From a virus, in IMG/VR virus record IMGVR_UViG_3300030333_007061, positions 1-21,668 of that record: a DNA stretch of 21,668 bases, one strand, 5' to 3'. Each line of letters starts with the position of its first letter. The stretch's first letter is position 1. Below, piece by piece: positions 6,077-17,000 of this stretch. The position numbers were made by a program, and so were the translations under genes. The notes beneath the pieces are model-generated. The model ran no database searches. It had not been told where the DNA came from and worked only from the letters and a program-made list of their open reading frames with translations.

Positions 6077-7177
6077 ATGAAGATAGAAACATTCTTCCAA
6101 AAACTAACGGACGATCCATACGGTAGGTATGCCTGTTGTGCATTCCGCAGTATTGATGGTGTAATATTCGTGAGGCAGGAGGCGGGGCTAGCTGTCCGGG
6201 TTGAAGGCGACCCAGCCGACTTCCCTATCAAAGTGAGACTCGATGCAGACGGCCTCTACTATGCCCAAGAGCCCTTCTGGGCCTTGGGGGCGATTGTAGA
6301 AGAAGATGTGCTTATGACACATTACATATTCGACAATCATCGGACAGAACGTATGGGATATGTCCATCAGAGGGCCCGTCAGGGCTGGGGAGGTGACATG
6401 TGCTCGACCCGCCACCGCATCAAGGTTCGGGGAGGTTCGGGGGATACCCCCATACTAAAACCACACACTCGAAAGCTGAGAAACCGGTATGGCAAGATCA
6501 GGGATGTTCTAGTCTCTGCTTTGCAGCTTGGGCCTAGAAATCGAAACCATAAGGATGCAGACAAACTTATGCCTGTAGAGGAATGGTGGGATTGGGCGTG
6601 GGCTTGGGCTATAACTGATTGCGCCAAACGTGTGACAGATTCCAACAGCAAAATCGCATCCTTGCTCACATCTGCGTCGTTTGACAACCTCACCAACATC
6701 GAGGACAAGTTGCAGGCAGTTCGCGAGAAGGTAGCAGATTCGGACTTCGAGGCGGCCAAGGAGTTATTCACCCCTCTGAACGCACAGATCGACAAACTGA
6801 GTGACCTCACTCGTAGGGCCAGTAACCAGATTAGTTCGGCCCAAGAGGGATTGGACGTTAGTGCATTGCCCGATCAGTTCTACCGTCTACACGAGGACGC
6901 TTCCCAAAAAGAGAGGTACCTGTTTACAGATAAGTGGTACTGCCCTATGGAAGTCCACACAAAGGGGGGCCAGAGTTTGCTGGAAGCATTCGACAGTTTG
7001 TCTGAACTGTTCTACAAGATCGGTCTTTTGATACAGGCCCCTTACGGGGTGCAGGTATGTCCAGAGAATATCTCTCAGCTAGCGGTCTTGAACGAGTCTG
7101 TCAAAGAAGTCATACTGAGCTTACCAGATAATGGTGGCGAGGTTGAGACAAACGAACCAAAGCAACTACTGGCGTAA
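6077..7177 (+). CDS. Hypothetical protein of the AAA+/VWA operon (366 aa)
   Basis: I do not recognise this protein. The first ~130 residues look like a mixed alpha/beta domain with many aromatic and acidic residues. A Trp-rich segment EEWWDWAWAWA lies near 168-178, followed by long helices with heptad-like spacing (about 195-270) that suggest a coiled coil. There are no catalytic signatures, signal peptide or membrane helices. It starts 18 bases after the VWA gene and has one of the better ribosome-binding sites in the block, AAGGA seven bases before the ATG. Tight linkage suggests a role with the ATPase and VWA protein, for instance as adaptor or target, but this rests on position only. Confidence 0.75.
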   Translation: MKIETFFQKLTDDPYGRYACCAFRSIDGVIFVRQEAGLAVRVEGDPADFPIKVRLDADGLYYAQEPFWALGAIVEEDVLMTHYIFDNHRTERMGYVHQRARQGWGGDMCSTRHRIKVRGGSGDTPILKPHTRKLRNRYGKIRDVLVSALQLGPRNRNHKDADKLMPVEEWWDWAWAWAITDCAKRVTDSNSKIASLLTSASFDNLTNIEDKLQAVREKVADSDFEAAKELFTPLNAQIDKLSDLTRRASNQISSAQEGLDVSALPDQFYRLHEDASQKERYLFTDKWYCPMEVHTKGGQSLLEAFDSLSELFYKIGLLIQAPYGVQVCPENISQLAVLNESVKEVILSLPDNGGEVETNEPKQLLA

Positions 7178-7178
7178 C

Positions 7179-7430
7179 ATGAAGACTACTGCTGAAATAC
7201 AAATAGGAGATACTATTGTAGAAATCAAAAGCCGCCGTGAGGATAATGCTTCAGGCTGGTCAATCATAGTGTTCACGCCAACTGGGAGCTTGAGATGTGT
7301 GCGCCCACACATCTCGACAGTCCTTAACAGGTTCGTGGATGCTATTGTAGCATCAGTGGATAAGAGGTTTCTGGACCATGAATCAGTGGTGCAGGATACC
7401 AAAGACACTGTGTTGTCCATCATTGATTAA
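7179..7430 (+). CDS. Small hypothetical protein (83 aa)
   Basis: The ATG at 7179 lies one base after the stop of the 366-aa gene (TAA-C-ATG), which favours it over an ATG at 7131 that would overlap the upstream gene by 47 bases. The protein starts MKTTAEIQIGDTIVEIKSRR and appears beta-rich in its first half, with a helical second half (VLNRFVDAIVASVDKRF). No family is recognised. It is probably translated by coupling to the upstream gene. The next start codons (GTG 7431, ATG 7434) follow its stop at once. Confidence 0.65.
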   Translation: MKTTAEIQIGDTIVEIKSRREDNASGWSIIVFTPTGSLRCVRPHISTVLNRFVDAIVASVDKRFLDHESVVQDTKDTVLSIID

Positions 7431-7433
7431 GTG

Positions 7434-7688
7434 ATGAGGCACTACGTTCAAATAGTGAGCCCGCTGGGGCTCCCCATGCTAGTTGACGGTATGTTCGTTG
7501 AAAGTGAACTTATCGAGTGTCGGGCCCACGCCATCGTAGGGGGTGTGGTTCGAAACCAAATCAAGCTGGAAGAAGGGGAGCCCCTGTTTGAGGCGATGGT
7601 TTCTCTATTACAAACTGTCCACGACAAGAGTAGTGGGTTAGACCAAGGGCACAGCCCTGATCTGCATGACTATTACGGACAAAACTGA
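7434..7688 (+). CDS. Small hypothetical protein (84 aa)
   Basis: It starts either at GTG 7431, directly after the previous stop, or at ATG 7434; the ATG is preferred because it is the stronger codon and costs only one residue. The first half has the beta-like pattern HYVQIVSPLGLPMLVDGMFVE, and the C-terminus is acidic and His-containing. No domain is recognised. Its last 23 bases overlap the helix-turn-helix gene at 7666, so the two are probably translationally linked. Confidence 0.6.
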   Translation: MRHYVQIVSPLGLPMLVDGMFVESELIECRAHAIVGGVVRNQIKLEEGEPLFEAMVSLLQTVHDKSSGLDQGHSPDLHDYYGQN

Positions 7689-8022
7689 GGCGCTCCGCAA
7701 AGTCCTAATGCGCTACAGCCGCAGGAAGTGGAGCTGGATATGCGATTATGGCCCCCAAACAAAATGGTGTAAGTTGGGGCTTCTGATCGCTAAACGCGAA
7801 TTAGGAATGACATGGCGGGAAGCTGGGGCCTGTTTCGGTTTAAAACCGGGGCAGGCTTCCAGCGTCGCTCGTAAGTTTGAAGATAAGGTTTTTGAGGAAC
7901 CCGCTCTTTTCGATATGATGACTAATCTATCGTTTCGAGTACTTGAATCCTTGGACCAGACTTGCGGATCTCATCAAGGGCGATCTTCAGGCGCTGGCGG
8001 CCCACTGCCCCGTCGGGGGTGA
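7666..8022 (+). CDS. Helix-turn-helix protein, possible regulator (118 aa)
   Basis: Residues ~47-71 (from GMTWREAGACFGLKPGQ to the RKF at 69-71) have the spacing of a helix-turn-helix: a first helix starting with Thr-Trp-Arg-Glu-Ala, a Gly-Leu-Lys-Pro turn, and a recognition-like helix QASSVARKF. The N-terminus is basic with Trp and Cys residues. The final ~30 residues look unlike a folded protein and are encoded opposite the 3' end of the giant gene, overlapping it by 101 bases. As the only likely DNA-binding regulator in the window, it is a candidate for binding the palindromes upstream, but there is no direct evidence. An alternative is a small sigma- or resolvase-like factor. Confidence 0.6.
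   Translation: MTITDKTEALRKVLMRYSRRKWSWICDYGPQTKWCKLGLLIAKRELGMTWREAGACFGLKPGQASSVARKFEDKVFEEPALFDMMTNLSFRVLESLDQTCGSHQGRSSGAGGPLPRRG
7828..7856 (+). other. RNA hairpin inside the helix-turn-helix gene
   Basis: GCCTG (7828-7832) pairs with CAGGC (7852-7856), three U-G wobbles continue the stem, and CGGT pairs with ACCG around a five-base loop. The stem forms well only in + strand RNA, because on the other strand the wobbles become A-C mismatches. No T-run follows, so it is not a standard terminator. It lies ~95 bases before the 3' end of the opposing giant gene, and may be incidental to the coding sequence. Confidence 0.35.
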
Positions 8023-11000
8023 GTCGTATTACCTCTTCTATGAAGGGAGTTGGTAGCACATCTCTTTCTCTGCGCCCCCTGACAATATAGGATTGGCGTC
8101 TCTTGCCCATGCCCAGAGTTTTGTCTGACATTATATTACGAGCCTCTCGACGACTAAGGCCGAGTCCCTGCGCCCCTACATACGCTGAGTAGATTCGTTG
8201 GTCCACATCTCGCCTCGTTTGCATCCAGTCCCGAATAGACCGGCGTATTTGATTTTCAGTTAGCTGAGACGTTGATTTCAGAATGTTCCTCGACGAGGAA
8301 GCACGGTTGCGCTCATCGCGGGCCCTCTGCAAATAGCGCATGAAATGTGACTTGGGGTCATACTTGTAAGGTTTTACAGGGTTGATCTCCCCAATCAATA
8401 ACGCCTTCGCTGATTTAGAAGGGTCAGGTGACTCGCCGCCATACAACGCAGACCATGCCGCTTTAGTGAGATTAGTGGGGGTTCTGGGGGCATAGGCCTC
8501 TGAATACACATAACCTAGTTTTTTAAGCAGCCCCTCGACGCCCTCCCCCTTCTCCGCGATTGGTCCTTTAGTGTCAGCCCGCACATTTCTCGAAACGTCT
8601 ATAAGAGAACTCAAAAATATATTCTCATCAAAGAAGGTCTGCTTCAGACTGCCAAAGGCCTCTTCGAAGCCTCTCTCTGGGTCCCCTCTGTATACATGTT
8701 CTCCAAAGCGTAACAGTGGGTCTACGCCAATGGCGAAAGGATTAACAAAGGTTAAGTCCGCTGAATGTAGAAGTCCTCCTTTCTTATAGTAAAAGTAGGT
8801 GTTAAACCTTTTATATTCTGGAGCGGACCCTCGCAAAAGTTCATCCTCCTCTTCCCCTACGCCCATCAGATGTGCTAGGGCGGTCGGTAAACCAATGCTA
8901 ACGCCCCCGATTACAGTCGAGAAGCCTAAGAGGCGTCTTGTTCCCCTAGCTCTAATGACTTCGTTAGGGCTCTTCCTCTCTTCTTTTATGAGCTTGAAAG
9001 TATTCCCCGTGATTCGGAAGATATCAGTCTTGAACCGAAGGAAGGGTGTAACCACAGAAGCGTAACTGCTCTTACTTATTTTTTCAACCAAGTGGTAGGC
9101 GTCGGGATAGGACTGGGATGTGCGGCGTACTTTCTGAGCCGCCATATACTTGATGTCGTAATCAGAAAGATTGCGGTAACCTGCGGGGGCGTTCGCGTCT
9201 ATGGAATCGGTGTCATTATCTATGTCCCATTGCTTCGCCTTCAGAAGGTTGGCTTTTTCTAGCTCAAAGTAGCCAATCTTGTAAAACGCATCGACTGACT
9301 GTGACAAAGCCTGCGCCCTTTCTAGGATAGCTTCGGCCTTTTTGGCGGCGAAACGGCCTCCTAGTTTTTCCATTTTTTCGGCCAATTTATTCAAACCCTC
9401 TATCTCTCTGATTACAGAGGTAACAGTTTTAGGCTTTTTGAGAAGGTCTTTAATCAGGGAGGAATACAAATCTGTGCCAATAACATTCAAACTTGTTAAT
9501 TCAGCATAGTACTCATCGAAAGCTTTGGGGTCTGTAAGGGACCTCGCAATATGTTTGGTCTGCTTAAGTATTTTAAATATAGACACGGGACCAAACCCTT
9601 GGGCGGGAGCGAAGAATAACAAGTTTCCAAGAACATTCCTCATATAGAAAGTTAAGGACCCTAGGGTTTTAGCGGTCAGAGCCGCCCCCGTTAATAAACG
9701 GAAGCCTTCTCCTCCTAGAGCAAGAGCTTTCTTAGACTTAGACAGATTTGACTCTGCTATGTCTGGAGAAAACATTCTCTTCATATCCTTAAACATATCC
9801 TCATGGACGTAATAGTTATACGTCTGATCGTATGTGGACTCTAGTTCTGTCGTGGCTTGGACTTTGTCCCCATAAACAAAGGCCTCGCCCGTCCTCATGT
9901 TGACATAAGATTCTGGGTCTAACTGTGGGCGGTTGGACAATTGTTCATGGGTGAACACAAAGGCGGCATCGTCGCTATCACTTTGAGGTGAGCCAAGTTC
10001 AGCTATATTATTATAATAAGCCTGCCTAGCAGTCATCTCAGACACAATGCTATAGGTGCGGAAGATATTGTTGATGCCTTCCTCGGGGCCATAAACCCCT
10101 AAAAGTTTTTGCAACTCAGGGGGGACTTGTTTTCTCCGTTTCAAATTATTAAGTAGAGACCGGCCAAGACCTTTGGGTAATCTGTATTCCTCCCCCTTAT
10201 ACTGCTTCTCCTTGGCCTTCAAATAAGTGGCCATCATAGAATGAATGGGGTCCCTGCCAATATTGGCTTCCTGCTCTAACACTTGTTCAGCTTTTCTCAG
10301 AGCGGCCTCCCTAGTCAGGGGAAGCCCGTCGAGTTGGGACTTCTTCAGAATGTGCTTGGTTTGTGTTCTAAGCCACTGTCTCCTCATATATCCATAGGCA
10401 TCCGTGTAAGCTTCTGTGGTCCTGTCAGATAAAATTCTTTCTCTGAAGCCTTCCTCCTCAAATACTCTATACTGGCGGGTCAGGTAAATCCCCAGTTGGC
10501 TATCGACTTTGGCCATGACTTTACCCTCAAGCCCGAAGGTCTTCTTCATAACCAGACTAAACGCATCTACCAGTAGGCGTATCTGTAATATAGAGTCAGC
10601 AAGTTCGGGAGATACTTGCTTTATATTCTCTCTCGCGAGGTCAATTTTTTTCCGCATCTCCTCTTGAAGTCGGACATGCTCTTTTCTCATCGGCTCGACG
10701 ACTAGCTCTCTATACTTAGCCTTAATCTTTTCTCGTGTGAACTCACTAGCGTCAACGTCGCCCGCATCTACCTTGGCTCTTAGGTCTTTGCGCCATTCCC
10801 AATATGACTCTCGAAGGGCGGCTCTAAAGTCGGCGTCTACTTTTACAGATTCAACACTACCTGTTGCTTGAGATATTTGTTCATCTGTTATCTGCGGAAA
10901 CTTCTCACGTATCTTGAGGAAGTCGTTTAATTGTTTGTTGCCTAGTTTTTCAGTAGCGTTGAGAAATGCGCGCTCTTTCTTTTTTAACTCCGTGATTCTG

Positions 11001-14000
11001 GGGTCTGTATCCCCATGCTTCAGGGCCTTTAACCCTTCGTAACCTCTATACTTCCCTTTAGAAAAGACCCCCATAGGCAGCTCTAAGCTGTCGAACATAC
11101 CTTGGAATCGCGCAATAATATCTTCAGGGGTGGTATTCTCATCAATATCATTGAGGGACGCATCGAACCGACGGGTAAGGACTTCGAAGCCCGCGTCTGG
11201 GTTGCGGGGGTCAAACGGCATATGGTGGGCACGAGCAGACCCCCCGTTGGCTAAAAATCTAAGTTCGTAAGCCATTCGGTTAACCATAACCGCCAGCTCT
11301 GGGTTATCTTTTTTAAGGTTGTATCTCGCGGCCATCCTACGGAAAACCCCCGAAATGTATCGGAGAATTACGCGGAAGGTGCTGGGACTGGACTCATAAA
11401 ATGCGATGTCTTCTTGGGTAGTGAACCCGCGTGTAACTTTTTTCAGACGGGAGAGGAGCATTTCGCCCACCATCTGTCTTTTTATTTCAATGTCATTGTC
11501 AGCCACGCCTTGTTTTAGCCGTGCCCGTAATTCGGGGTTACGGGTGTAGGCGTCTATGAACTCATTGAACTCAACTTCATGGAGCGTTTCAATAAACTCA
11601 TCCAACTCTTTGAGAGGTATGGCTTTGAATTCAGCTATATGCCCTAACTCTTCTGCAATAATGGAATCTACAATACCTTTAAGGTGCAGCTCGTTCTCGA
11701 CTATTGCACTCTTAGCAAACAAAGCTCTCACTAGATTCTCCCGAACCACAAAAATGACAGGAACTCTCTCCCCGTCTTTCTCAACTACCACAGAAGCGAA
11801 GGCTTCGTCGGGGCGACCCGAAAAAATATCTGGGGCATCAGCGGCAGTATCTACCATCGAGACCGCGACTGACGGAGGTATACTCCCCAAAGCTTCTTCA
11901 ATCAAAGCTTGGAGTTCAGCCTCCTGTGCGGGAGTAAGTTCTTCATCTGATTCGAGGCCAGTTTCGGAAACGAACGGGCTAAACCGAGCACCAGCGGGGG
12001 AAGCCCGCATAAAGTCGGGTTTCAATACATTCCGGTAACGGGCCCGGGCCCTATCAATCCTATTATCCATGTCGCCGAAGGGCGTGGTCTGCCCTTCAGC
12101 GTTCCCAAGATTGACAAAGTCTATCAAATTATCGAAAGCATCGCGGAATGTGGCATCTGCTCTGACCCCAAACAAATCCAAAATAGCGTCGGCTATGCGG
12201 CGGAACAGGCTACGTTGTTTATCTTTAGGCTGTGTGCTTTTAAGTGTTCTCTGAAAAGTGGCTGACGAGAAGAACGTCGCCACAAACTCGTCGAGACTCC
12301 CCATAGCATGGTCAAACTCCAGATTTTCTGAGGCTTCGTTTCGGGACTGAGAGGAGATCTTGAACAAACCTTCTAGTCTCTTCTTAGCTCCGAGTTGTTT
12401 GGCAGTAAGCTCAGATTCTGGCTTGGCTAGGAGATCTACAGTGAAGGCATGTATATATTCGTGGAGAAGGACGGACTCTACCCCTTGACCATAAAACCCC
12501 GACAGGTTTATGCTGACCATCTGGGAACCATCTTCAAAGGTGGTGTGGTTCCCCGCAGACCCATCTGGCACATCATATATAGAGAACTTGACGCGAGAAA
12601 GAAGCTCTGGGTTTCGGAGCAAAAGTTCGGCTACCAACCGATGTTGCCTGTTACGACTGGACTTCGCGATCTTCTGCAAAGCGTCGATTACTGAAGAAGG
12701 GTCACCAGATTTTAAACCCAATCTTCTTACCGCACTTTGGTTTTTGCGGCGGTAGTACTTGAACTTCTTCCCAAGAAAAATTGAGGGGGCATGGTTTACA
12801 CCCAGCTTCGCGAGAACTTCTCTAGCGATGTCGTTAGTAAGTTCTGGCGGGAGGGGGCTGAACATAGGAACATACGATTTAAATATGTTTATGGCATTCC
12901 AGTTTTGCAAGACCTCTTCGGAGGCCACAGCCTGATTTAGGCGCGCTACAAAATCTGATGTTCCGTGGTTAACCCTAGCGACATTAAGGAGATGCTCAAA
13001 AACACGAGCGGGTTGGGTTTGTTCAAGAACATGGGGAGGGGCGGAATCGCCTTCAACGGCTACGACGACGCGCTTCAGCGCATCAGTAAAAAGGTTTTGT
13101 TCCCTAATAGTGTTGGGTCCGCTTGCTCTTAAGTAGTTCCTTACGTCTACCCGCACAGCCTCCACCGCATTCTCCATGTCAGCGGCATCGAGCATTGTGG
13201 CCTCCCGCCAAAGAGTCTGAACTTGTTCTCCAGTAAGTTTATCAACCCCAAACTCCTGAAACTGAGGGATTGGGAGATCCTCTTTGTCCAGATCCTGTTC
13301 AGCAGCTAGGTCTTGCTGATCAGCCTCAAATTCAGTTACAGTTTGTGAGGCTTCAAAAGAAATATTGGTGACATCTGGGAACATGAGTGCCCGCCGACTA
13401 ATAAGCCTCTGACGAGCCCTATTACCTGCATCGCGAATTATAGCGTAAAGATCAACTGTATCGCCCTTAAAGTATTTTATATTGTCTCGTGCTTCTTTAG
13501 CAAAATATTGACGAATAGTTATTTCTGCCCAGTTATCAGCAAGAGTTCTAGAAGTAGGGGTGGTTGTAATTATAGGCCTGTCTTTACTATCAGGAAACCC
13601 ATATTTCAGTAAGAAGGCCGCTTTGTTTTCGAGGCTGTTCGCGTCCCCTACTGGCACGGGTTTAGCAAACTTAGGAGGGGTATACGCCACTATCTCTTCG
13701 AGATACATATGCCCAGCTAAGGTTTCCGTTTCTATTTCAGGGTCTAGCTCAAGGACATCAAATAACTTCTCCCCTTTTGCAACTGTCCTCGTTCTAAGCG
13801 AGCGGGAACCATAACGGGGGGCTATTATCGCTTTATGGAGGATTGTGTAAACTTCAGCTAAAGCCATAGCTCTAGCTGTTGTATACTCCTCAGAGGTGAC
13901 TCCCGCCCCGTCGCGGTAGGCCCTTACATTTAGTATCCGGCTTATCATGGAGCCAAGAGGGCTGGTCGTACTGCCAGTAACTATGCCCGTATACTCTTTC

Positions 14001-17000
14001 GCAAACAAAGCGTTCAGGGGGGCGACGGGACCTCCCCCCTCTTTTATGTCTCGCTCTGCATCGAAAACTACCAATTGTTCTCCAACAGGTTCTCCTTTTT
14101 TATTTGTCGGACCCAATTGAGCATTAAGATAACTTGGGGCAGCGTCTAACTCAAAAGCCGCGTTTATCTTTAGGTGGCCCAACAAATATTTTGAAAGGTC
14201 AGACTGGAGGGTGTCTTTGTAAACTATAGACCTTTTAGTAAATTCAAACCCCGCTACGGGGGCCTCGACATCTACAGCAAAAAATCTTTTTGTGTTCGTA
14301 AGGTCATCGAACTTTTCAACAACAGCGATAGCTGGGTTGCCTATATACTCCCCATCTTTTATGTAAATATCAGGGACCCTTACCAGAACTTTCTCTTTTC
14401 TGAGTAATGAAGCGACACTCGTAGGGTGGTTATTAAACACTCCAAAAGCTGTGTCGTGATGCCACTTAATGTACCTTTTATCGTTTTTAGACTCCCCAGA
14501 TAAATTTTTAGCCTGACTCTCAGTTAAGCCAACTGTTTTAGCAGCTTCAACTGCTTTAGCAATCGTGGGTACAGGGTAGCGTCTTTTAATACGGTTGTTA
14601 ATCGTTAGGGTAAGGGCCTCTCTTGTCCACTTTCTAGTCTTCGGGCCAGCGTCGCCAAGTAATGTGGCGGTTTTGAATGTAGCGTCGGGGAACCCATGGG
14701 GGGTCTTTTTCGTTATATCCACTGGGATGCCCGACCGGACATGCAAGTGTATAAGTTCGCGTATCCTGTCGCGCAAAACTCTGTCTGAGAATGAGTCAGG
14801 GCTTTCGGCGTCTTCTTCGGTGATTTCCGCGTCAATGCTATCGGGGTCGTTATCAGCGGTGTCTTCGGGGGTGTTGAACTCTTCGCGATATATTCTTTGG
14901 GACTCTTTAAATATATCGTTTAGATGGGGCTCTAGCTCTTCTCTCGTGTAATCATTTTTAAATTCTGACAATAGCTGTTTCGTCCACGCGTCGAAGTTAG
15001 CTATTTTTCTGGCTATATATGCTGCTCCAATAACAGCTAAATCCGAAAGAATCGTTGGATCGAGGCCTAGATTAAAACGAGAGCCTTTTTCGCGCAGGTT
15101 TCTTCTGGCTTGTTCAGCCTTCTTTTCCATTCTTTGGGCGAAAGCTTCTGCCCTAGATATTTCTGAAGTCTCGTCTGTTTCTACATCAACGTCGGCCTCC
15201 TCACGGGCTTGGGCAATGTCTTCAGCAACAGCCTTCAAGGCTTCCACGGCGTCTTCAGAATCCAAACCTGCTGCATTTGCGTTGTCAGAAAACTCGTTCA
15301 GGTCATCCTCTGTTATTACAAGCTCTTCTTCTGCTTCAGCGGCGGCTACTCCCTCCTCTTGCAGCTCCTGCTCTTGTTTTACTTTAGGGGACAGTTCAAA
15401 AGTAAGGGCCTGAACAACGCCCTCATGGGCTTCGGTAACCCACTCGCTAAACGGCTTATCAGTGACGTTTTTTATTTTCGTGGCTTTGCCACCAAATATT
15501 AAACCGACAGGGTCTCCTTGGGGCCCTACTGTTTTGGATTTTTTAACGGTAACCCCTAAGGCCTTTAATTTTTTGTTAAGAGCCACTAAAGTAAGCTCCC
15601 CTTTAGGGGGGTTTTTGAGGAGCTTATCCTTTTGCTTTTGCAAAGCCTCTACAATCAAGCTGTGTTCTGCTTCTGAGACCTCTGTCCTAGAAGATGAAGC
15701 AGCGAAGGGGGTAGTGGCATATTTTACTTTATTCTCTAAAAGACGTTGATACAGGTCGGCTGGGAGTTCTGATTTAAGAGCCGCTAGTTGGTTGGTGTTC
15801 AGAGAGGGCATAGACCCCTCTGCCCCTGCTACTTCAGGTGGGGCTTCAGGTGCGGGGGCTTTTGGTTCTCGCGCCATCCTCCTCCCTCTCTTTGTCACAA
15901 ATCCAAATCGTTCGTAGAACTGTTTAAGTTTTTCTTTGGATGGCCCCCCCACGAACTCTTCCACATCAAGAGTAATTCGCGTGCCAGTCGCGTCTGCGAT
16001 TTCAGCAAGGCGGGTCATGATTGCGCTGCCCACTCCTTGTTGCCGCAAACCGCGAGCCACCTTGATCATATCAAGATATACAGTTTTCCCGCTAGTCGCT
16101 CTAATGTCTATCGATTCAGACCCCGATGCTGATGAAGAGCGCTGGCGTTCTCTCCCCGTGAGCAGTAAGTTCTCGGGCAATTGTTTAGTCTCTGCCTCAT
16201 AGATTTCCATGAAACCCTCCGACCCTGACTTCTGGGTTTTGGGAGTGGGGGCTTCAGGTGGGTCTTCGGTTGGAGTTTCAGGTGGGGCTTCATCGTCGCC
16301 CCTAGGAGTAGTGGGCCTTAGGAACCTTGCTGCGAACCTTCTGAAGTCATCCTCTATCTCAAGTGGATTTCGAACCCTAACCTGAGGGGCGGGTGTCGTC
16401 GGGTCACTTTCAGGGGGAGCAGGGGGTGTAACTACTGTCTCTGCGGCTGCCTCCTGATGTTCTTCGGGCGTGGCTTCTGCGGCTGCTTCCGCTACTTGTC
16501 TCGCTATGTCTTTTTTAATTAAATCCCAAGCTGCGTTGATCTCCTGCATTACTGTCGTCGCATCAGGGGAAGGATTGACATCAGGGTGATATAAGCGGAC
16601 TAAATTACGGAAAGCGGCTTGTATTTCAGCATAAGTAGCCCCCACAGGGACTCCTAGAGTAGCGTAAGCAGCAGTAAGTGGGTCCACCGCCTCTTCTGTG
16701 GGGGTGCCCCCAACACCTTCAGGTGGAGCTTCGGTTGGGGTTTCGGTTGGGGTTTCGGTCGGGGTTTCGGTCGGGGTTTCGGTCGGGGTTTCGGTCGGTT
16801 CTTCAGATGGTTCCTCGTCCGTATCACGCTTAGAGACTCTGTCGGGGTCGATACTCGCCCGTTGTCTCGCGTCCATGATGTCCTCAATAGCATCTGCTGT
16901 CGCAGGACTGTCTAGATCTCTTAATTTCTGGCCAGCTTCTTTGGCGCGTTGTTTGTTTATATCCTCCGCTATTCGTGTGGCTAGCGCCCTTTTAGCCGCC

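Noticed and set aside
5606-6100. - strand open frame (164 codons) opposite the VWA domain
   Set aside because: The + strand frame has clear VWA metal-site motifs; the antisense frame shows no domain.
7547-7557. GGTTCGAAACC resembling a tRNA T-arm
   Set aside because: I could not fold a tRNA around it, and it lies inside a coding frame.
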